This document shows, piece after piece, positions 1 to 8,662 of a stretch of 64,000 bases of DNA. Within the stretch, counting starts at the first letter, position 1; the number at the start of each line of letters is the position of its first letter. A program made the position numbers and the translations under genes. Source of the DNA: Bradyrhizobium sp. LMTR 3 (GTDB taxonomy: Bacteria; Pseudomonadota; Alphaproteobacteria; Rhizobiales; Xanthobacteraceae); NCBI RefSeq assembly GCF_001693485.1, contig NZ_MAXC01000012.1:124001-188000 (forward strand), written 5' to 3'. The notes beneath the pieces are model-generated. The model worked only from the letters and a program-made list of their open reading frames with translations. It did not search any database and was not told the origin of the DNA.

Positions 1-764
1 TCTATCTCGAAAAATACCTGCAGAAGCCGCGCCACATCGAGATCCAAATTCTCGGTGACGGCCGCGGCGGTGCGATCCATCTCGGCGAGCGCGATTGCTC
101 GCTGCAGCGCCGTCACCAGAAGGTCTGGGAAGAAGGCCCCTCGCCGGTTCTCGCCGCCGCCGCCCGCGCCAAGATCGGCGAGACCTGCGCCAAGGCGATG
201 CGGGACATGAAATATCTCGGCGTCGGCACCATCGAATTCCTCTATGAGGATGGCGAGTTCTATTTCATCGAGATGAACACCCGCATCCAGGTCGAGCATC
301 CCGTCACCGAGAGCATCACCGACATCGACCTCGTGCTGGAGCAAATCCGTATCGCCGCCGGCGGCGACCTGCCCGCGAAGCAGGAAGAGATCGCTATCAT
401 CGGGCATGCCATCGAATGTCGCGTCAATGCGGAAAACCCGCAGACCTTCCGCCCCTCGCCCGGCAAGATCACGCAATTCCATCCGCCCGGGGGGCTCGGC
501 GTGCGGATCGATTCCGCAGTTTATCAGGGCTACGTCATTCCGCCCTACTATGATTCACTCGTCGGCAAGCTGATCGTGCACGGCAAGACTCGCGCCGAAT
601 GCCTGATGCGGCTGCGCCGGGCACTCGACGAAATGGTGGTTGACGGCATCGAAACCACGCTGCCGCTGTTCCGGGCACTGGTCCGGGAGGCCGATATTAT
701 CAACGGCGACTACCACATTCACTGGCTCGAGCAGTACCTCGCCGGCCAACCCGCGGACGGCTAG
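1..764 (+). CDS. accC: Acetyl-CoA carboxylase, biotin carboxylase subunit (3' part)
   Basis: This is the C-terminal part of biotin carboxylase, which carboxylates biotin on the carrier protein AccB using ATP and bicarbonate, the first step of fatty acid synthesis. The reading frame is open from base 3, so the gene begins before the window. The metal- and substrate-binding stretch EMNTRIQVEHPVTE is present. It is followed by the family's C-terminal segment with NAENPQTFRPSPGKI and YYDSLVGKLIVHG. The stop is TAG at 762-764. In many alphaproteobacteria accC is followed by aat, a DUF2155 gene and NDUFA12. Here aat lies 10 kb downstream. The family assignment is secure. Confidence 0.95.
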   Translation, partial: YLEKYLQKPRHIEIQILGDGRGGAIHLGERDCSLQRRHQKVWEEGPSPVLAAAARAKIGETCAKAMRDMKYLGVGTIEFLYEDGEFYFIEMNTRIQVEHPVTESITDIDLVLEQIRIAAGGDLPAKQEEIAIIGHAIECRVNAENPQTFRPSPGKITQFHPPGGLGVRIDSAVYQGYVIPPYYDSLVGKLIVHGKTRAECLMRLRRALDEMVVDGIETTLPLFRALVREADIINGDYHIHWLEQYLAGQPADG

Positions 765-891
765 ACCTCTGGGCACGAAAATCGCCTGAAATTTTCGACG
801 GTCGATGGAACCGATGGGTTCCGTCGCGCGTTGGAATGTATAGGGGGTTGCGAGGGGCGCGTATTCCGCTTGTCCATGACGCGAGATCACC

Positions 892-2424
892 GTGATCGCT
901 GATGTCCAGCGCAAGCGCGCCATGGGCCACATCCTGCTGCTTGCGGCCGGGCTACTGGTGTTGACCGCCATCAGCGCGGGTTCGGTCCATCTCGTGAACA
1001 AGGCGCGCGAGGACGCGCGCGCGGTGCAGCGCACCGTCGAGGTCGAGAACCAGATATCGCTCGTCCAACTGCAACTGCGGCGTGCCGAAAGCGCGCAGCG
1101 CGGCTACCTCGCGACATTGCGCCCCGACTTTCGGACCGACTTCGAGCAAGCCATGTCCGAACTGGCGCCGGCGCTGACGCGGTTGGGCCGGCTTGTCAGC
1201 GACAATCCGGTTCAACGGGGGCTCATGAACGAAATTATGCCGCTCTACGACCAGCGCATCGAAGAATTCCGTACGACGATGGAGCTGGCCCGGTCCCAGC
1301 GCCTGAACGATGCCTCCAAGATCGTGCGCGAGGGCATCGGGCGCGACACCATGAAACACATTGACGATCTCGCCGTGCGGATGCGGACCGAGGAGGACCG
1401 TCTGTTTGTCGAGCGCACGACCAACGCCGATCGCAGCCAGACGCTGGCGGCCTCGATCACGGGCATCGGCTCGGGTTTCGTGGTCGTATTGGCCGGCATC
1501 GCGATCTTCCTCGTCCGCCGTTCGTCGCGCGCACGCGACCAGGCCGACGCCAGGCTGCGCGACAGCCACCTCAACCTCGAGGCCACCATAGACGAGCGCA
1601 CGGCGGACCTGCGCGAAGCCAATGACGAGATCCAGCGCTTCGCCTACATCGTAAGCCACGATCTGCGCTCGCCGCTGGTGAACATCATGGGCTTTACGAG
1701 CGAGCTGGAGGAATTGCGCGGCGACATCTTCAAACGGATCGCAGCGCTTTCCCGCGTGCAATCCGAAGCGACGCTCGCCCCGGAAAATGCCACCGATACC
1801 GCCGAGCCCGTACTCGAAGGTCCCGACCAGAAGCTCTCGGAGGATTTCTCCGAGGCACTCAGCTTCATCAAATCGTCGATCGGCAAGATGGATCGGCTGA
1901 TATCGGCGATCCTCAATCTCACCCGCGAGGGGCGGCGCGAGTTCGAGCCGGTCTGGATCGATACCAAGGAGCTGATCGAGGGAATTGCGGCGACCGTGGC
2001 GCACCAGGCCGCCGAGGCCCAGGCCGAGATCCGGATCGACGCATTGCCGAATATCGTCAGCGATCGCCTTGCGCTGGAGCAGATATTCTCCAATCTGATC
2101 GATAATGCGCTCAAATATCTCAGGACCGGCGTGCCCGGCGAAATCACGGTTCGCGGCCGCACCAAGCTCGGCTTTGCGGTATTCGAGATATCAGACAACG
2201 GCCGCGGCATCGATCCCAAGGACCATCAGCGCATTTTCGATTTGTTCCGCCGCGCGGGAACCCAGGACAAGCCGGGACAAGGCATCGGGCTTGCTCATGT
2301 CCGCGCATTGGTGCGCCGCTTGGGAGGAACCATGTCGGTCGCATCGGAACTTCACCAGGGCAGCACGTTCACGATCACACTGCCCATTAATTGGCCAGCA
2401 GGTAACCGGAACATACGGATATGA
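892..2424 (+). CDS. CHASE3-domain sensor histidine kinase
   Basis: This is a membrane-bound sensor kinase of 510 residues. Transmembrane segment 1 is at about residues 12-33. A periplasmic CHASE3-like helical domain with AESAQRGYLAT follows (40-175), then transmembrane segment 2 (about 188-208). The HisKA dimerisation helix carries the expected phospho-acceptor H256 in VSHDLRSP, and the HATPase domain has N and G boxes (DNALKYL, DNGRGI, GQGIGLA). The start is GTG at 892, with an in-frame ATG at 922 as an alternative. The gene overlaps the next one by ATGA, so the two are probably translationally coupled. The ligand cannot be told from sequence. Confidence 0.9.
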   Translation: MIADVQRKRAMGHILLLAAGLLVLTAISAGSVHLVNKAREDARAVQRTVEVENQISLVQLQLRRAESAQRGYLATLRPDFRTDFEQAMSELAPALTRLGRLVSDNPVQRGLMNEIMPLYDQRIEEFRTTMELARSQRLNDASKIVREGIGRDTMKHIDDLAVRMRTEEDRLFVERTTNADRSQTLAASITGIGSGFVVVLAGIAIFLVRRSSRARDQADARLRDSHLNLEATIDERTADLREANDEIQRFAYIVSHDLRSPLVNIMGFTSELEELRGDIFKRIAALSRVQSEATLAPENATDTAEPVLEGPDQKLSEDFSEALSFIKSSIGKMDRLISAILNLTREGRREFEPVWIDTKELIEGIAATVAHQAAEAQAEIRIDALPNIVSDRLALEQIFSNLIDNALKYLRTGVPGEITVRGRTKLGFAVFEISDNGRGIDPKDHQRIFDLFRRAGTQDKPGQGIGLAHVRALVRRLGGTMSVASELHQGSTFTITLPINWPAGNRNIRI

Positions 2425-2861
2425 GTAATCCAGTCACCATCATCATGATCGAGGACGACGAGGGCCATGCTCGCCTGATCGAACGGAACATACGCCGATC
2501 CGGCGTAAACAATGAGATAATACCGTTCACCAGCGGTACAGCAGCGCTGAACTACCTGTTCGGCAAGGACGGGACGGGCCTCGACCACAAGGGCGGCGCG
2601 CTCCTGATCCTGCTCGATCTCAACTTGCCCGATACGTCCGGTATCGACATTCTGAAGCGGGTGAAGGAAAACCAGTATCTCAAGACCACGCCGGTCGTGG
2701 TGCTGACCACGACCGACGACTCCTACGAGATCAAGCGCTGCTACGAACTCGGTTGCAACGTCTACATTACCAAGCCGGTGAACTACGAAAGCTTCGCCAA
2801 CGCCATTCGCCAACTCGGTCTGTTCTTCTCCGTCATTCAGGTCCCTCCGGCCGCCATATGA
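2421..2861 (+). CDS. Single-domain response regulator (Rcp1-like)
   Basis: This is a stand-alone receiver domain of 146 residues. The acidic pocket is EDD at residues 11-13. The phospho-acceptor is D66 in LLDLNLPD, followed by the conserved T (VVLTTTDD) and K (ITKP). The long loop before D66, with the GKDGTG stretch, is typical of Rcp1-type regulators that work with phytochrome-like or CHASE3 kinases. There is no output domain, so it probably passes phosphate to the next protein or acts by protein contact. It overlaps the upstream kinase by ATGA and the next gene by ATGA. The three genes form a compact signalling operon. Confidence 0.9.
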   Translation: MSNPVTIIMIEDDEGHARLIERNIRRSGVNNEIIPFTSGTAALNYLFGKDGTGLDHKGGALLILLDLNLPDTSGIDILKRVKENQYLKTTPVVVLTTTDDSYEIKRCYELGCNVYITKPVNYESFANAIRQLGLFFSVIQVPPAAI

Positions 2862-3949
2862 AACCCGCGACGCCGACGCTGCTCTATATCGACGACGACG
2901 CCGGCCTCGCCCGGCTGGTCGACCGCGGCCTGACGCGGGCAGGCTTCAAGGTCGTGCACGCGGCGGGCGGCGAAGAAGGACTGGCGCGGCTGGCGCAAGG
3001 CGGTATCGACGTGATTGCGCTCGACCAGTACATGCCGGGTCTCGACGGCCTCGAAACGCTCGAACGCATCATGGCGATACCGGACGCCCCGCCGGTGGTG
3101 TTTGTCACGGCCGCGCAGGATTCGGCGATCGCTGTCACGGCGCTGAAGGCCGGCGCCGCCGACTATCTCGTCAAGGATACGCGGGGCGATTTCATTCCGC
3201 TGCTTCAGGTCGCCATCGACGGCGCACTCAGGCAGGCCGAGCTTCAACGGGCCCGCGACGAGGCCGAAGCCGAGGTTCACGCCTCGCGCGACCGCTATGC
3301 GGCGCTCGCCGCCGAACGTGAAGTGCTGCTGCGCGAAGTCAACCACCGCGTCGGCAACTCCCTGCAGATCATTGCCTCGCTGCTGCACTTGCAGGCCAAT
3401 TCGGCGACCCAGGACGACGTCAAGGCGGCACTCACCAATGCGATGGGCCGCGTCGCGGCGGTCGCCCAGGTCCACCGCCGTCTCTACACCTCGCACGATC
3501 TCAAGAGCGTGCTCTTGAACCAGTATCTCGAAGCTCTGCTGGAAGATCTCCGCCGTTCGGCCGAGGGCAACAGGATGTCGCGGCTGACGCTCAGGGCCGA
3601 ACCGATCGAGATCGACCCGGACCGCGCGGTGGCGATCGGCATCATTGTCAACGAACTGGTGATGAACGCCGTCAAATACGCCTATCCCGACGGCGCCGGT
3701 CCCATTCACGTCGAGCTCAAGTCCGAGGGCGAAGACCTCGTGGTCTCGATCGCGGACGACGGCGTCGGCCTCAACGCCAAGTCGGACCCGCGCTCCACCG
3801 GCATGGGACAACGCATCGTGAGCGCAATGGCCGCCAAACTGGATGCCAGTGCCGAGCGCGATCCCAACCACCACGGCACCAGGATCGTACTGCGCTTCCG
3901 CCGCGTCGCGGCAGCGGCGCCGAAATCGACCAACGCCGCGGCTAGTTAG
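2858..3949 (+). CDS. Response regulator fused to HWE/HisKA_2 histidine kinase
   Basis: This soluble protein of 363 residues has a receiver domain (residues 6-125, phospho-acceptor D56 in ALDQYMPG). A helical linker (130-155) follows, then a HisKA_2/HWE-type kinase core with H163 in REVNHRVGNSLQ and an ATPase domain containing NELVMNAVKYA and DDGVGL. HWE kinases are frequent in rhizobia, often in general stress signalling. The ATG at 2858 overlaps the previous stop. A longer in-frame start at 2753 would read through the upstream regulator and was rejected. It probably receives phosphate from the upstream pair and relays it elsewhere, which is inference. Confidence 0.88.
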   Translation: MKPATPTLLYIDDDAGLARLVDRGLTRAGFKVVHAAGGEEGLARLAQGGIDVIALDQYMPGLDGLETLERIMAIPDAPPVVFVTAAQDSAIAVTALKAGAADYLVKDTRGDFIPLLQVAIDGALRQAELQRARDEAEAEVHASRDRYAALAAEREVLLREVNHRVGNSLQIIASLLHLQANSATQDDVKAALTNAMGRVAAVAQVHRRLYTSHDLKSVLLNQYLEALLEDLRRSAEGNRMSRLTLRAEPIEIDPDRAVAIGIIVNELVMNAVKYAYPDGAGPIHVELKSEGEDLVVSIADDGVGLNAKSDPRSTGMGQRIVSAMAAKLDASAERDPNHHGTRIVLRFRRVAAAAPKSTNAAAS

Positions 3950-3950
3950 G

Positions 3951-4739
3951 CTAGTCCCTCGCCGTCGCCGCTTCGATCGCCCGCGCAGCCGAGACAAGAA
4001 CGTCCGCCACCTCGATCGCGCGGCGTGGGCCCAATCTGTTGCGCATGGCGGAGAGCGTAATCGCGGCGGCGGGCTGGCCGTCAGGAGTCCGGATCCAGGC
4101 CGAAAGCGACTTCGTTCCCTGCACGAGGCCGACATCGCGCAGATTGTAGCCTCGGCGCCGCGCGAGTTGGATCTGCCCGAGCACGGTGGCCGTATCGGTC
4201 CGGTAAGCGCCAAACCGCGTTTCGTTGGCGAGCACGATCTTGCGCGCCTCGGCTGACGGCATGGCGGCCAGGATCGCCACGCCAGCGCTGCTGACGCCCA
4301 AGGGACGCCGGACGCCGACCTCGATCGACAACACCTGGATCGGATAGCTACCGATACGGCGCGCCACACACAGCGTATCGAGGCCGGTGCGCACCGTGAG
4401 AAACAAGGTATCGCCGAGTTGCGCCGACGCTGCCGCCAGATGCGGCTCGGCTGCAACCATCAGGGGCGAACGCGATGGACGCGCCAGCGCCAGTTCGGGC
4501 ACCTGGCGGCCGACGACATAATTTCCCGTCCGCTCGCTGCGTTCGACAATCCCCTCCTCGATCAGCACATGCACGATGCGATGGACCGTCGGGCGAGCGA
4601 GCGAGGTCGCCTGCACGACTTCAGCCAGCGGTACGCCTCGTTCCCCACCAACCGCAAGCGTCCGCAGCACCGCCAACGCGCGGCGGATCGCCTGCCCACC
4701 CTGCCGCGGCCCTCGTGTCTTTAACCGACCATTCGTCAT
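3951..4739 (-). CDS. IclR-family transcriptional regulator
   Basis: This is a DNA-binding regulator of 262 residues. The N-terminal winged helix starts at GGQAIRRALAVL, and its recognition region contains LARPTVHRIVHVL. A C-terminal effector-binding domain of the IclR type follows. The start at 4739 was chosen because the helix-turn-helix then sits about 14 residues from the N-terminus as usual. The longer frame to 4871 adds atypical sequence. The gene is divergent from the catabolic operon that begins at 4911, and a 17-bp perfect palindrome lies between them. It most likely controls that operon in response to an aromatic or carboxylate intermediate. The ligand is not known. Confidence 0.9.
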   Translation of the reverse strand: MTNGRLKTRGPRQGGQAIRRALAVLRTLAVGGERGVPLAEVVQATSLARPTVHRIVHVLIEEGIVERSERTGNYVVGRQVPELALARPSRSPLMVAAEPHLAAASAQLGDTLFLTVRTGLDTLCVARRIGSYPIQVLSIEVGVRRPLGVSSAGVAILAAMPSAEARKIVLANETRFGAYRTDTATVLGQIQLARRRGYNLRDVGLVQGTKSLSAWIRTPDGQPAAAITLSAMRNRLGPRRAIEVADVLVSAARAIEAATARD

Positions 4740-4752
4740 ACGCCCTGTCCGC

Positions 4753-4769
4753 TGTCCACAATGTGGACA
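4753..4769. promoter_or_regulatory. Candidate IclR operator palindrome
   Basis: TGTCCACA-A-TGTGGACA is a perfect 17-bp inverted repeat in the gap between the divergent IclR gene and the catabolic operon. A partial echo, CCACAATTTGG, lies 10 bases further on at 4776-4786. Position and symmetry fit an IclR-type operator, but binding is inferred. Confidence 0.6.
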
Positions 4770-4910
4770 AAAACACCACAATTTGGTCGACAGCGGAAGG
4801 GCTGCGCGCAAGATCGCTGGCGCGGAACAATACACGCGCACGCCGCTCGGGACGGGGCTCGCGCAAAGCAAGAATGTAGCGGCAGATGTGCCGCTTTTCG
4901 GGAGAATGCG

Positions 4911-5888
4911 ATGAAATTTTTCGCGATCGCAGGCGTCGCTCTGTCGACACTATTCACAGCAGCGTTGAACACACCGGCAGACGCCCAGCAATGGCCGGCG
5001 CGTCAGGTTAAGCTGATCGTCCCTTACCCGGCAGGCGGCAATGTCGATAGCGCTGCGCGCGTCATCGCCGACAGGCTGCAGGCGAAGCTGGGCCAGCCGT
5101 TCATCGTGGAAAACAAGGCTGGCGCCGGCGGACTGATCGCCGGCGAGGCGTTCGCGAAAATGCCGCCCGACGGCTACGCCTTGTTCGTCGGCGCCAATGG
5201 TCCCGTGCTGTTCGCACCCGAGATCGCCAAGCGCGAGGCCTACAACTGGAAGCGGGACTTCGTTCCCATTACTTCGATCACGATGACGCCGCTGGTGCTC
5301 GAAGTGCATCCGTCGGTGCAGGCCAAGGACCTGAAGGAATTCATCGAGCTCGCGCGTCGCGATCCGGGCAAGCTGACGATGGCCTCGCCCGGCCAGGGCA
5401 CCACCAACCATCTGCTCAGCGAACTCATGCAGTCGACGTTGGGTCTGCAATGGCTGACGGTGCATTACCGCGGCAACGCGCCCGCTCTCAACGACCTGAT
5501 CGGCGGACAGGTGCAGTTTGCCCTGGACCAGATCTCGGTCGGGTTGCCTTCGATCAAGAGCGGCATGCTGCGCGCGCTCGCCGTCACCGGCAGCCGCCGC
5601 GCCTCCTGGCTGCCAGATGTCCCGACCTTCACCGAACTCGGCCACAAGGAATTTGACGGCCAGACCTTTACCGGCCTGTTCGCGCCTGCACGCACGCCGC
5701 CCGAGATCGTGACCAAGCTCCACGATACCCTCGCGGAGATCCTGAAAGATCCCGCCGTCGTCGAGAAGTTCAACGCGCTCGGCGCCGAGGCCGTATCGAT
5801 GACGTCGGCAGAGTTCACGAGCTACCTCGAACGCGAGGACGCCAAGTGGATTCCCGTCGTCCGCAAGGCGAATATCAAGGCTGATTGA
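4911..5888 (+). CDS. Bug-family (TctC-like) periplasmic solute-binding protein
   Basis: This is a secreted binding protein of 325 residues. The signal peptide covers residues 1-25 and ends near ADAQQ. The mature protein begins with the Bug-family start VKLIVPYPAGGNVD. The later motifs GAGGLIAGEA and LPDVPTFTELG are also typical. Such proteins bind carboxylates or aromatic acids for tripartite tricarboxylate transporters or for signalling. The ATG at 4911 has GGGAGA upstream and places the signal peptide at the N-terminus. No TctA/TctB membrane genes are nearby, so it is an orphan receptor. It leads the operon under the divergent IclR gene. Confidence 0.9.
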   Translation: MKFFAIAGVALSTLFTAALNTPADAQQWPARQVKLIVPYPAGGNVDSAARVIADRLQAKLGQPFIVENKAGAGGLIAGEAFAKMPPDGYALFVGANGPVLFAPEIAKREAYNWKRDFVPITSITMTPLVLEVHPSVQAKDLKEFIELARRDPGKLTMASPGQGTTNHLLSELMQSTLGLQWLTVHYRGNAPALNDLIGGQVQFALDQISVGLPSIKSGMLRALAVTGSRRASWLPDVPTFTELGHKEFDGQTFTGLFAPARTPPEIVTKLHDTLAEILKDPAVVEKFNALGAEAVSMTSAEFTSYLEREDAKWIPVVRKANIKAD

Positions 5889-6517
5889 AGCGCATCCCGA
5901 TGCGGATCGATCCTGCATATCTCGACGCTGAGACGGCCTACCGGCTGATCACCGGCGTCGTGGTGCCCCGCCCGATCGCCTGGGTGACCAGCCTGTCGGG
6001 CGGCGGTGTGCTCAACCTCGCCCCATTCTCTGCCTTTACGTTCGTCTCGCCGAAGCCGCCGATGCTGGCCATCAGCGTCGGCCGCAAGGGTGGAATCTAC
6101 AAGGACACCGCGCAGAACATCCTCAACAACGAGGAGTATGTCGTTCACATCGCGGACTCCAGCCTGATGACGGCGGTGCACGAGAGCTCCACCGAACATC
6201 CGCCTGACGTCAGCGAGGTCGAGGAGTTGCGGCTTTCGACGCTGCCTGGAGAGCGGATCAAGGTGCCTCGTCTTGCGGCCGCACCGATTGCGATGGAATG
6301 CCGCTTCCGGCAGTGCCTCGAATTCGGCGAGACCCGCAGCCGGCTCATCGTCGGCGAAGTGCTGGTCTTCCACATCAGGGATGGCCTTTTGAACAACGGC
6401 AAGATCGAAACCGAAGCGCTCGACCCGATCGCCCGCATCGCCGGCCCGCGTTACGCCAAGCTCGGCGAGATCGTCACCTTAAAATCCGTGTTCCAGACGT
6501 CGAAAACTGAATCCTGA
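5885..6517 (+). CDS. Flavin reductase-like domain protein (DIM6/NTAB family)
   Basis: This protein of about 210 residues has a flavin reductase-like FMN-binding fold. Family features are VVPRPIAWVTS near the N-terminus, LAPFSAFTFVSPKPPMLAIS, and the KDTAQNILNNEEYVVH region. Relatives reduce or bind FMN, often supplying reduced flavin to a monooxygenase or acting on aromatic compounds. A TTG start at 5885 would overlap the previous stop (TTGA). An ATG at 5900 is the other option, and the spacing does not decide between them. It sits inside the catabolic operon, so a redox step in aromatic degradation is likely. No monooxygenase gene is present here. Confidence 0.85.
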   Translation: MKRIPMRIDPAYLDAETAYRLITGVVVPRPIAWVTSLSGGGVLNLAPFSAFTFVSPKPPMLAISVGRKGGIYKDTAQNILNNEEYVVHIADSSLMTAVHESSTEHPPDVSEVEELRLSTLPGERIKVPRLAAAPIAMECRFRQCLEFGETRSRLIVGEVLVFHIRDGLLNNGKIETEALDPIARIAGPRYAKLGEIVTLKSVFQTSKTES

Positions 6518-6563
6518 AGCGTGCCGCGCCATCGCGCGCCGCGCTGATCCGGAGACCGATCTC

Positions 6564-7418
6564 ATGCATCTTCTGAGCTATCTTGCAAACGGCAAGCCGC
6601 GCTTCGGCGCGAGCATCCCGGGCGGGGTCGTCGACCTGACCGAGCGGACGAAGTTCGCCGACCTGCGGGCGCTGATCGCCGGCGACGGGCTGGACATCGC
6701 GCGCCAGGCGATTGCCGGGCAGAAGCCGGACCATGCGCTCGATGATCTCGTGCTGCTGCCGCCGATACCGGCTCCAGAAAAACTCTGGTGCATCGGCGTG
6801 AACTACAGGGATCGCAACGCCGAGTACAAGGACAACTCGGACCTGCCGAAATATCCAAGCCTGTTCGTACGCAATTCCTCCTCCGTCGTCGGCTCCGGCC
6901 AGTCGATCGAGAAGCCGAAGATCTCCGAACAGCTCGACTATGAAGGCGAGCTGGTAATCGTTATCGGCAAGGAAGGCCGGCACATTCCCCGCGAGCGTGC
7001 ATGGGAGCACATCTTCGGCATGACACTGTGCAACGAGGGCAGCGTTCGCGACTGGCTGCACCACGGCAAGTTCAACGTCACGCAAGGAAAGAATTTCGAT
7101 CGTTCGGGCAGCATCGGCCCGTGGATCGTCACGGCGGACGAGTGCGATCCGCGCGGCCCGCATGACATCATCACCCGCGTCAACGGCGAGGTGCGGCAGA
7201 GCGATTCCACCGAGCGGCTGATGTTCCCGTTCGATTACCTGATCGCCTACCTCTCCACCTTTGCCACCTTAAAACCCGGCGACATGATCGCGACCGGCAC
7301 CCCGACGGGGGCCGGCGCCCGCTTCACGCCGCCGCGCTGGCTCAAAGTCGGGGACGTTGTCGAAGTGGAGTCCGGAAAGATCGGCATCCTTCGCAACACC
7401 GTGGCGGCGGAGCAATAG
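6564..7418 (+). CDS. Fumarylacetoacetate hydrolase family protein
   Basis: This cytosolic enzyme has 284 residues. The C-terminal FAH fold starts near KLWCIGVNYRDRNAEY. The metal-binding acidic residues are visible in DYEGELVIVIGKEG, and the late motif DMIATGTPTGAGA is present. The family includes fumarylpyruvate and acylpyruvate hydrolases and the decarboxylase/isomerase of homoprotocatechuate breakdown. It is followed after 3 bases by an HpaH-like hydratase. This pairing supports a ring-cleavage product pathway, but the exact substrate cannot be decided. The N-terminal 70 residues form the short domain common in these bacterial members. Confidence 0.9.
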   Translation: MHLLSYLANGKPRFGASIPGGVVDLTERTKFADLRALIAGDGLDIARQAIAGQKPDHALDDLVLLPPIPAPEKLWCIGVNYRDRNAEYKDNSDLPKYPSLFVRNSSSVVGSGQSIEKPKISEQLDYEGELVIVIGKEGRHIPRERAWEHIFGMTLCNEGSVRDWLHHGKFNVTQGKNFDRSGSIGPWIVTADECDPRGPHDIITRVNGEVRQSDSTERLMFPFDYLIAYLSTFATLKPGDMIATGTPTGAGARFTPPRWLKVGDVVEVESGKIGILRNTVAAEQ

Positions 7419-7421
7419 AAG

Positions 7422-8225
7422 ATGCTCGATCAACAAACTATCGAGCGGCTGGCGCAGCGCCTCGATGACGCCGAACGCAACAAGTCGCTGATCCCGGCAT
7501 TCACGCGCGAATATCCTGATCTCACGATCGAGGACGCCTACGCCATTCAGCGCGCCTGGACCAGGTTGCAGCTCTCCCGCGGCCGCATCGTCAGGGGCCA
7601 CAAGATCGGCCTGACATCGAAAGCGATGCAGAACGCCGTCGGCATTTCCGAGCCGGACTACGGCGTGCTGTTCGCCGACATGTTCTACCCCGACGCGTCG
7701 CCGATCCCGTTCGACCGCTTCCGTGCACCCCGTATCGAGGTCGAACTGGCCTTCGTGCTGAAGACGCCGCTGAAGGGCCCGGATTGCACACTGTTCGACG
7801 TGCTCAACGCCACCGATTACGTAACCCCGGCGCTCGAAATCCTGGAAACCCGGATGCATCGCGTCGATCCCGAGACGAAGGCGCCGCGCAAGGTGATGGA
7901 TACGATCTCCGACAATGCCGCGAATGCCGCACTGGTCATCGGTGGCCGGCCCATTCGTCCGCTCGACGCCGACCTGCGCTGGATCGGCGCGCTGTTGTTT
8001 CGCAACGGCCAGATCGAGGAGACCGGCATCGCCGCCGGCGTGCTCAATCACCCTGCCAACGGCGTGGCCTGGCTTGCCGATCGGCTGGCCGCCCAAGGCG
8101 AGTATCTCGAGGCCGGCGAAGTGGTGCTGGCGGGATCGTTTACACGCCCGGTCGAGATCATCAGAGGCGATACATTCCATGCCGATTACGGCCGGTTCGG
8201 ATCGGTGTCCTGCCAGTTCGTCTAA
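7422..8225 (+). CDS. hpaH: 2-oxo-hept-4-ene-1,7-dioate hydratase (HpaH-like)
   Basis: This is a hydratase of 267 residues in the HpaH/MhpD family. These enzymes add water to 2-oxo-4-enoate ring-cleavage products in homoprotocatechuate or catechol meta pathways. Motifs seen are [12 protein letters not shown], the acidic metal site in [10 protein letters not shown], and [15 protein letters not shown] near the C-terminus. Length and start match the family. It follows the FAH-family gene with a 3-base gap, so both are probably made together. The HpaH name is by similarity. A different dioate substrate is possible because no ring-cleavage dioxygenase is in the window. Confidence 0.85.
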   Translation: MLDQQTIERLAQRLDDAERNKSLIPAFTREYPDLTIEDAYAIQRAWTRLQLSRGRIVRGHKIGLTSKAMQNAVGISEPDYGVLFADMFYPDASPIPFDRFRAPRIEVELAFVLKTPLKGPDCTLFDVLNATDYVTPALEILETRMHRVDPETKAPRKVMDTISDNAANAALVIGGRPIRPLDADLRWIGALLFRNGQIEETGIAAGVLNHPANGVAWLADRLAAQGEYLEAGEVVLAGSFTRPVEIIRGDTFHADYGRFGSVSCQFV

Positions 8226-8254
8226 ACAAGAAGCATCCCGGAGGGAGAGCAGCG

Positions 8255-8638
8255 ATGACAAGGCGCAAGAGCATTCATATCGGCGAATTCAAGCACGCCA
8301 ATCCGATTCCGAACGCCTGCCGCATCGGCAATCTCCTGATGTCCGGCGTCATTCTCGGCCGTGATCCCGCGACCGGCGCAATGCCCGAGCGCATCGAGGA
8401 CCAGTGCGCCAATATGTTCGCGCATATGAAGACAATCGTCGAAGCCGGCGGCGGCACGACCGACGATATCATCAAGATGACGGTGTGGCTGCAGGATCGA
8501 AAGCAGCGCGCGCCGGTCAATACCGAATGGCTGAAGATGTTTCCCGACGAGCATTCCCGCCCTGCCCGCCATGCGCTGCAGATGGACATGGAGAATGGCG
8601 CGCTCGTGCAATGCGATTTCACCGCCGTGATCGGCTGA
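8255..8638 (+). CDS. RidA/YjgF family protein
   Basis: This is a small trimeric-type protein of 127 residues with the RidA fold. It has LMSGVILGRDPATG near the start, a central helix with MKTIVEAGGGTTDDIIKMTVWL, and the C-terminal stretch ALVQCDFTAVI. Family members hydrolyse reactive enamines/imines or act as ring-cleavage deaminases. The ATG at 8255 has the strong ribosome site GGAGGGAG. Longer upstream frames run through hpaH and were rejected. In this operon it may process an unstable keto or amino intermediate. The conserved arginine of true RidA proteins is not evident, so enzymatic deaminase activity is uncertain. Confidence 0.85.
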   Translation: MTRRKSIHIGEFKHANPIPNACRIGNLLMSGVILGRDPATGAMPERIEDQCANMFAHMKTIVEAGGGTTDDIIKMTVWLQDRKQRAPVNTEWLKMFPDEHSRPARHALQMDMENGALVQCDFTAVIG

Positions 8639-8662
8639 CCGCGATCAGACAAGGAACCCGAG

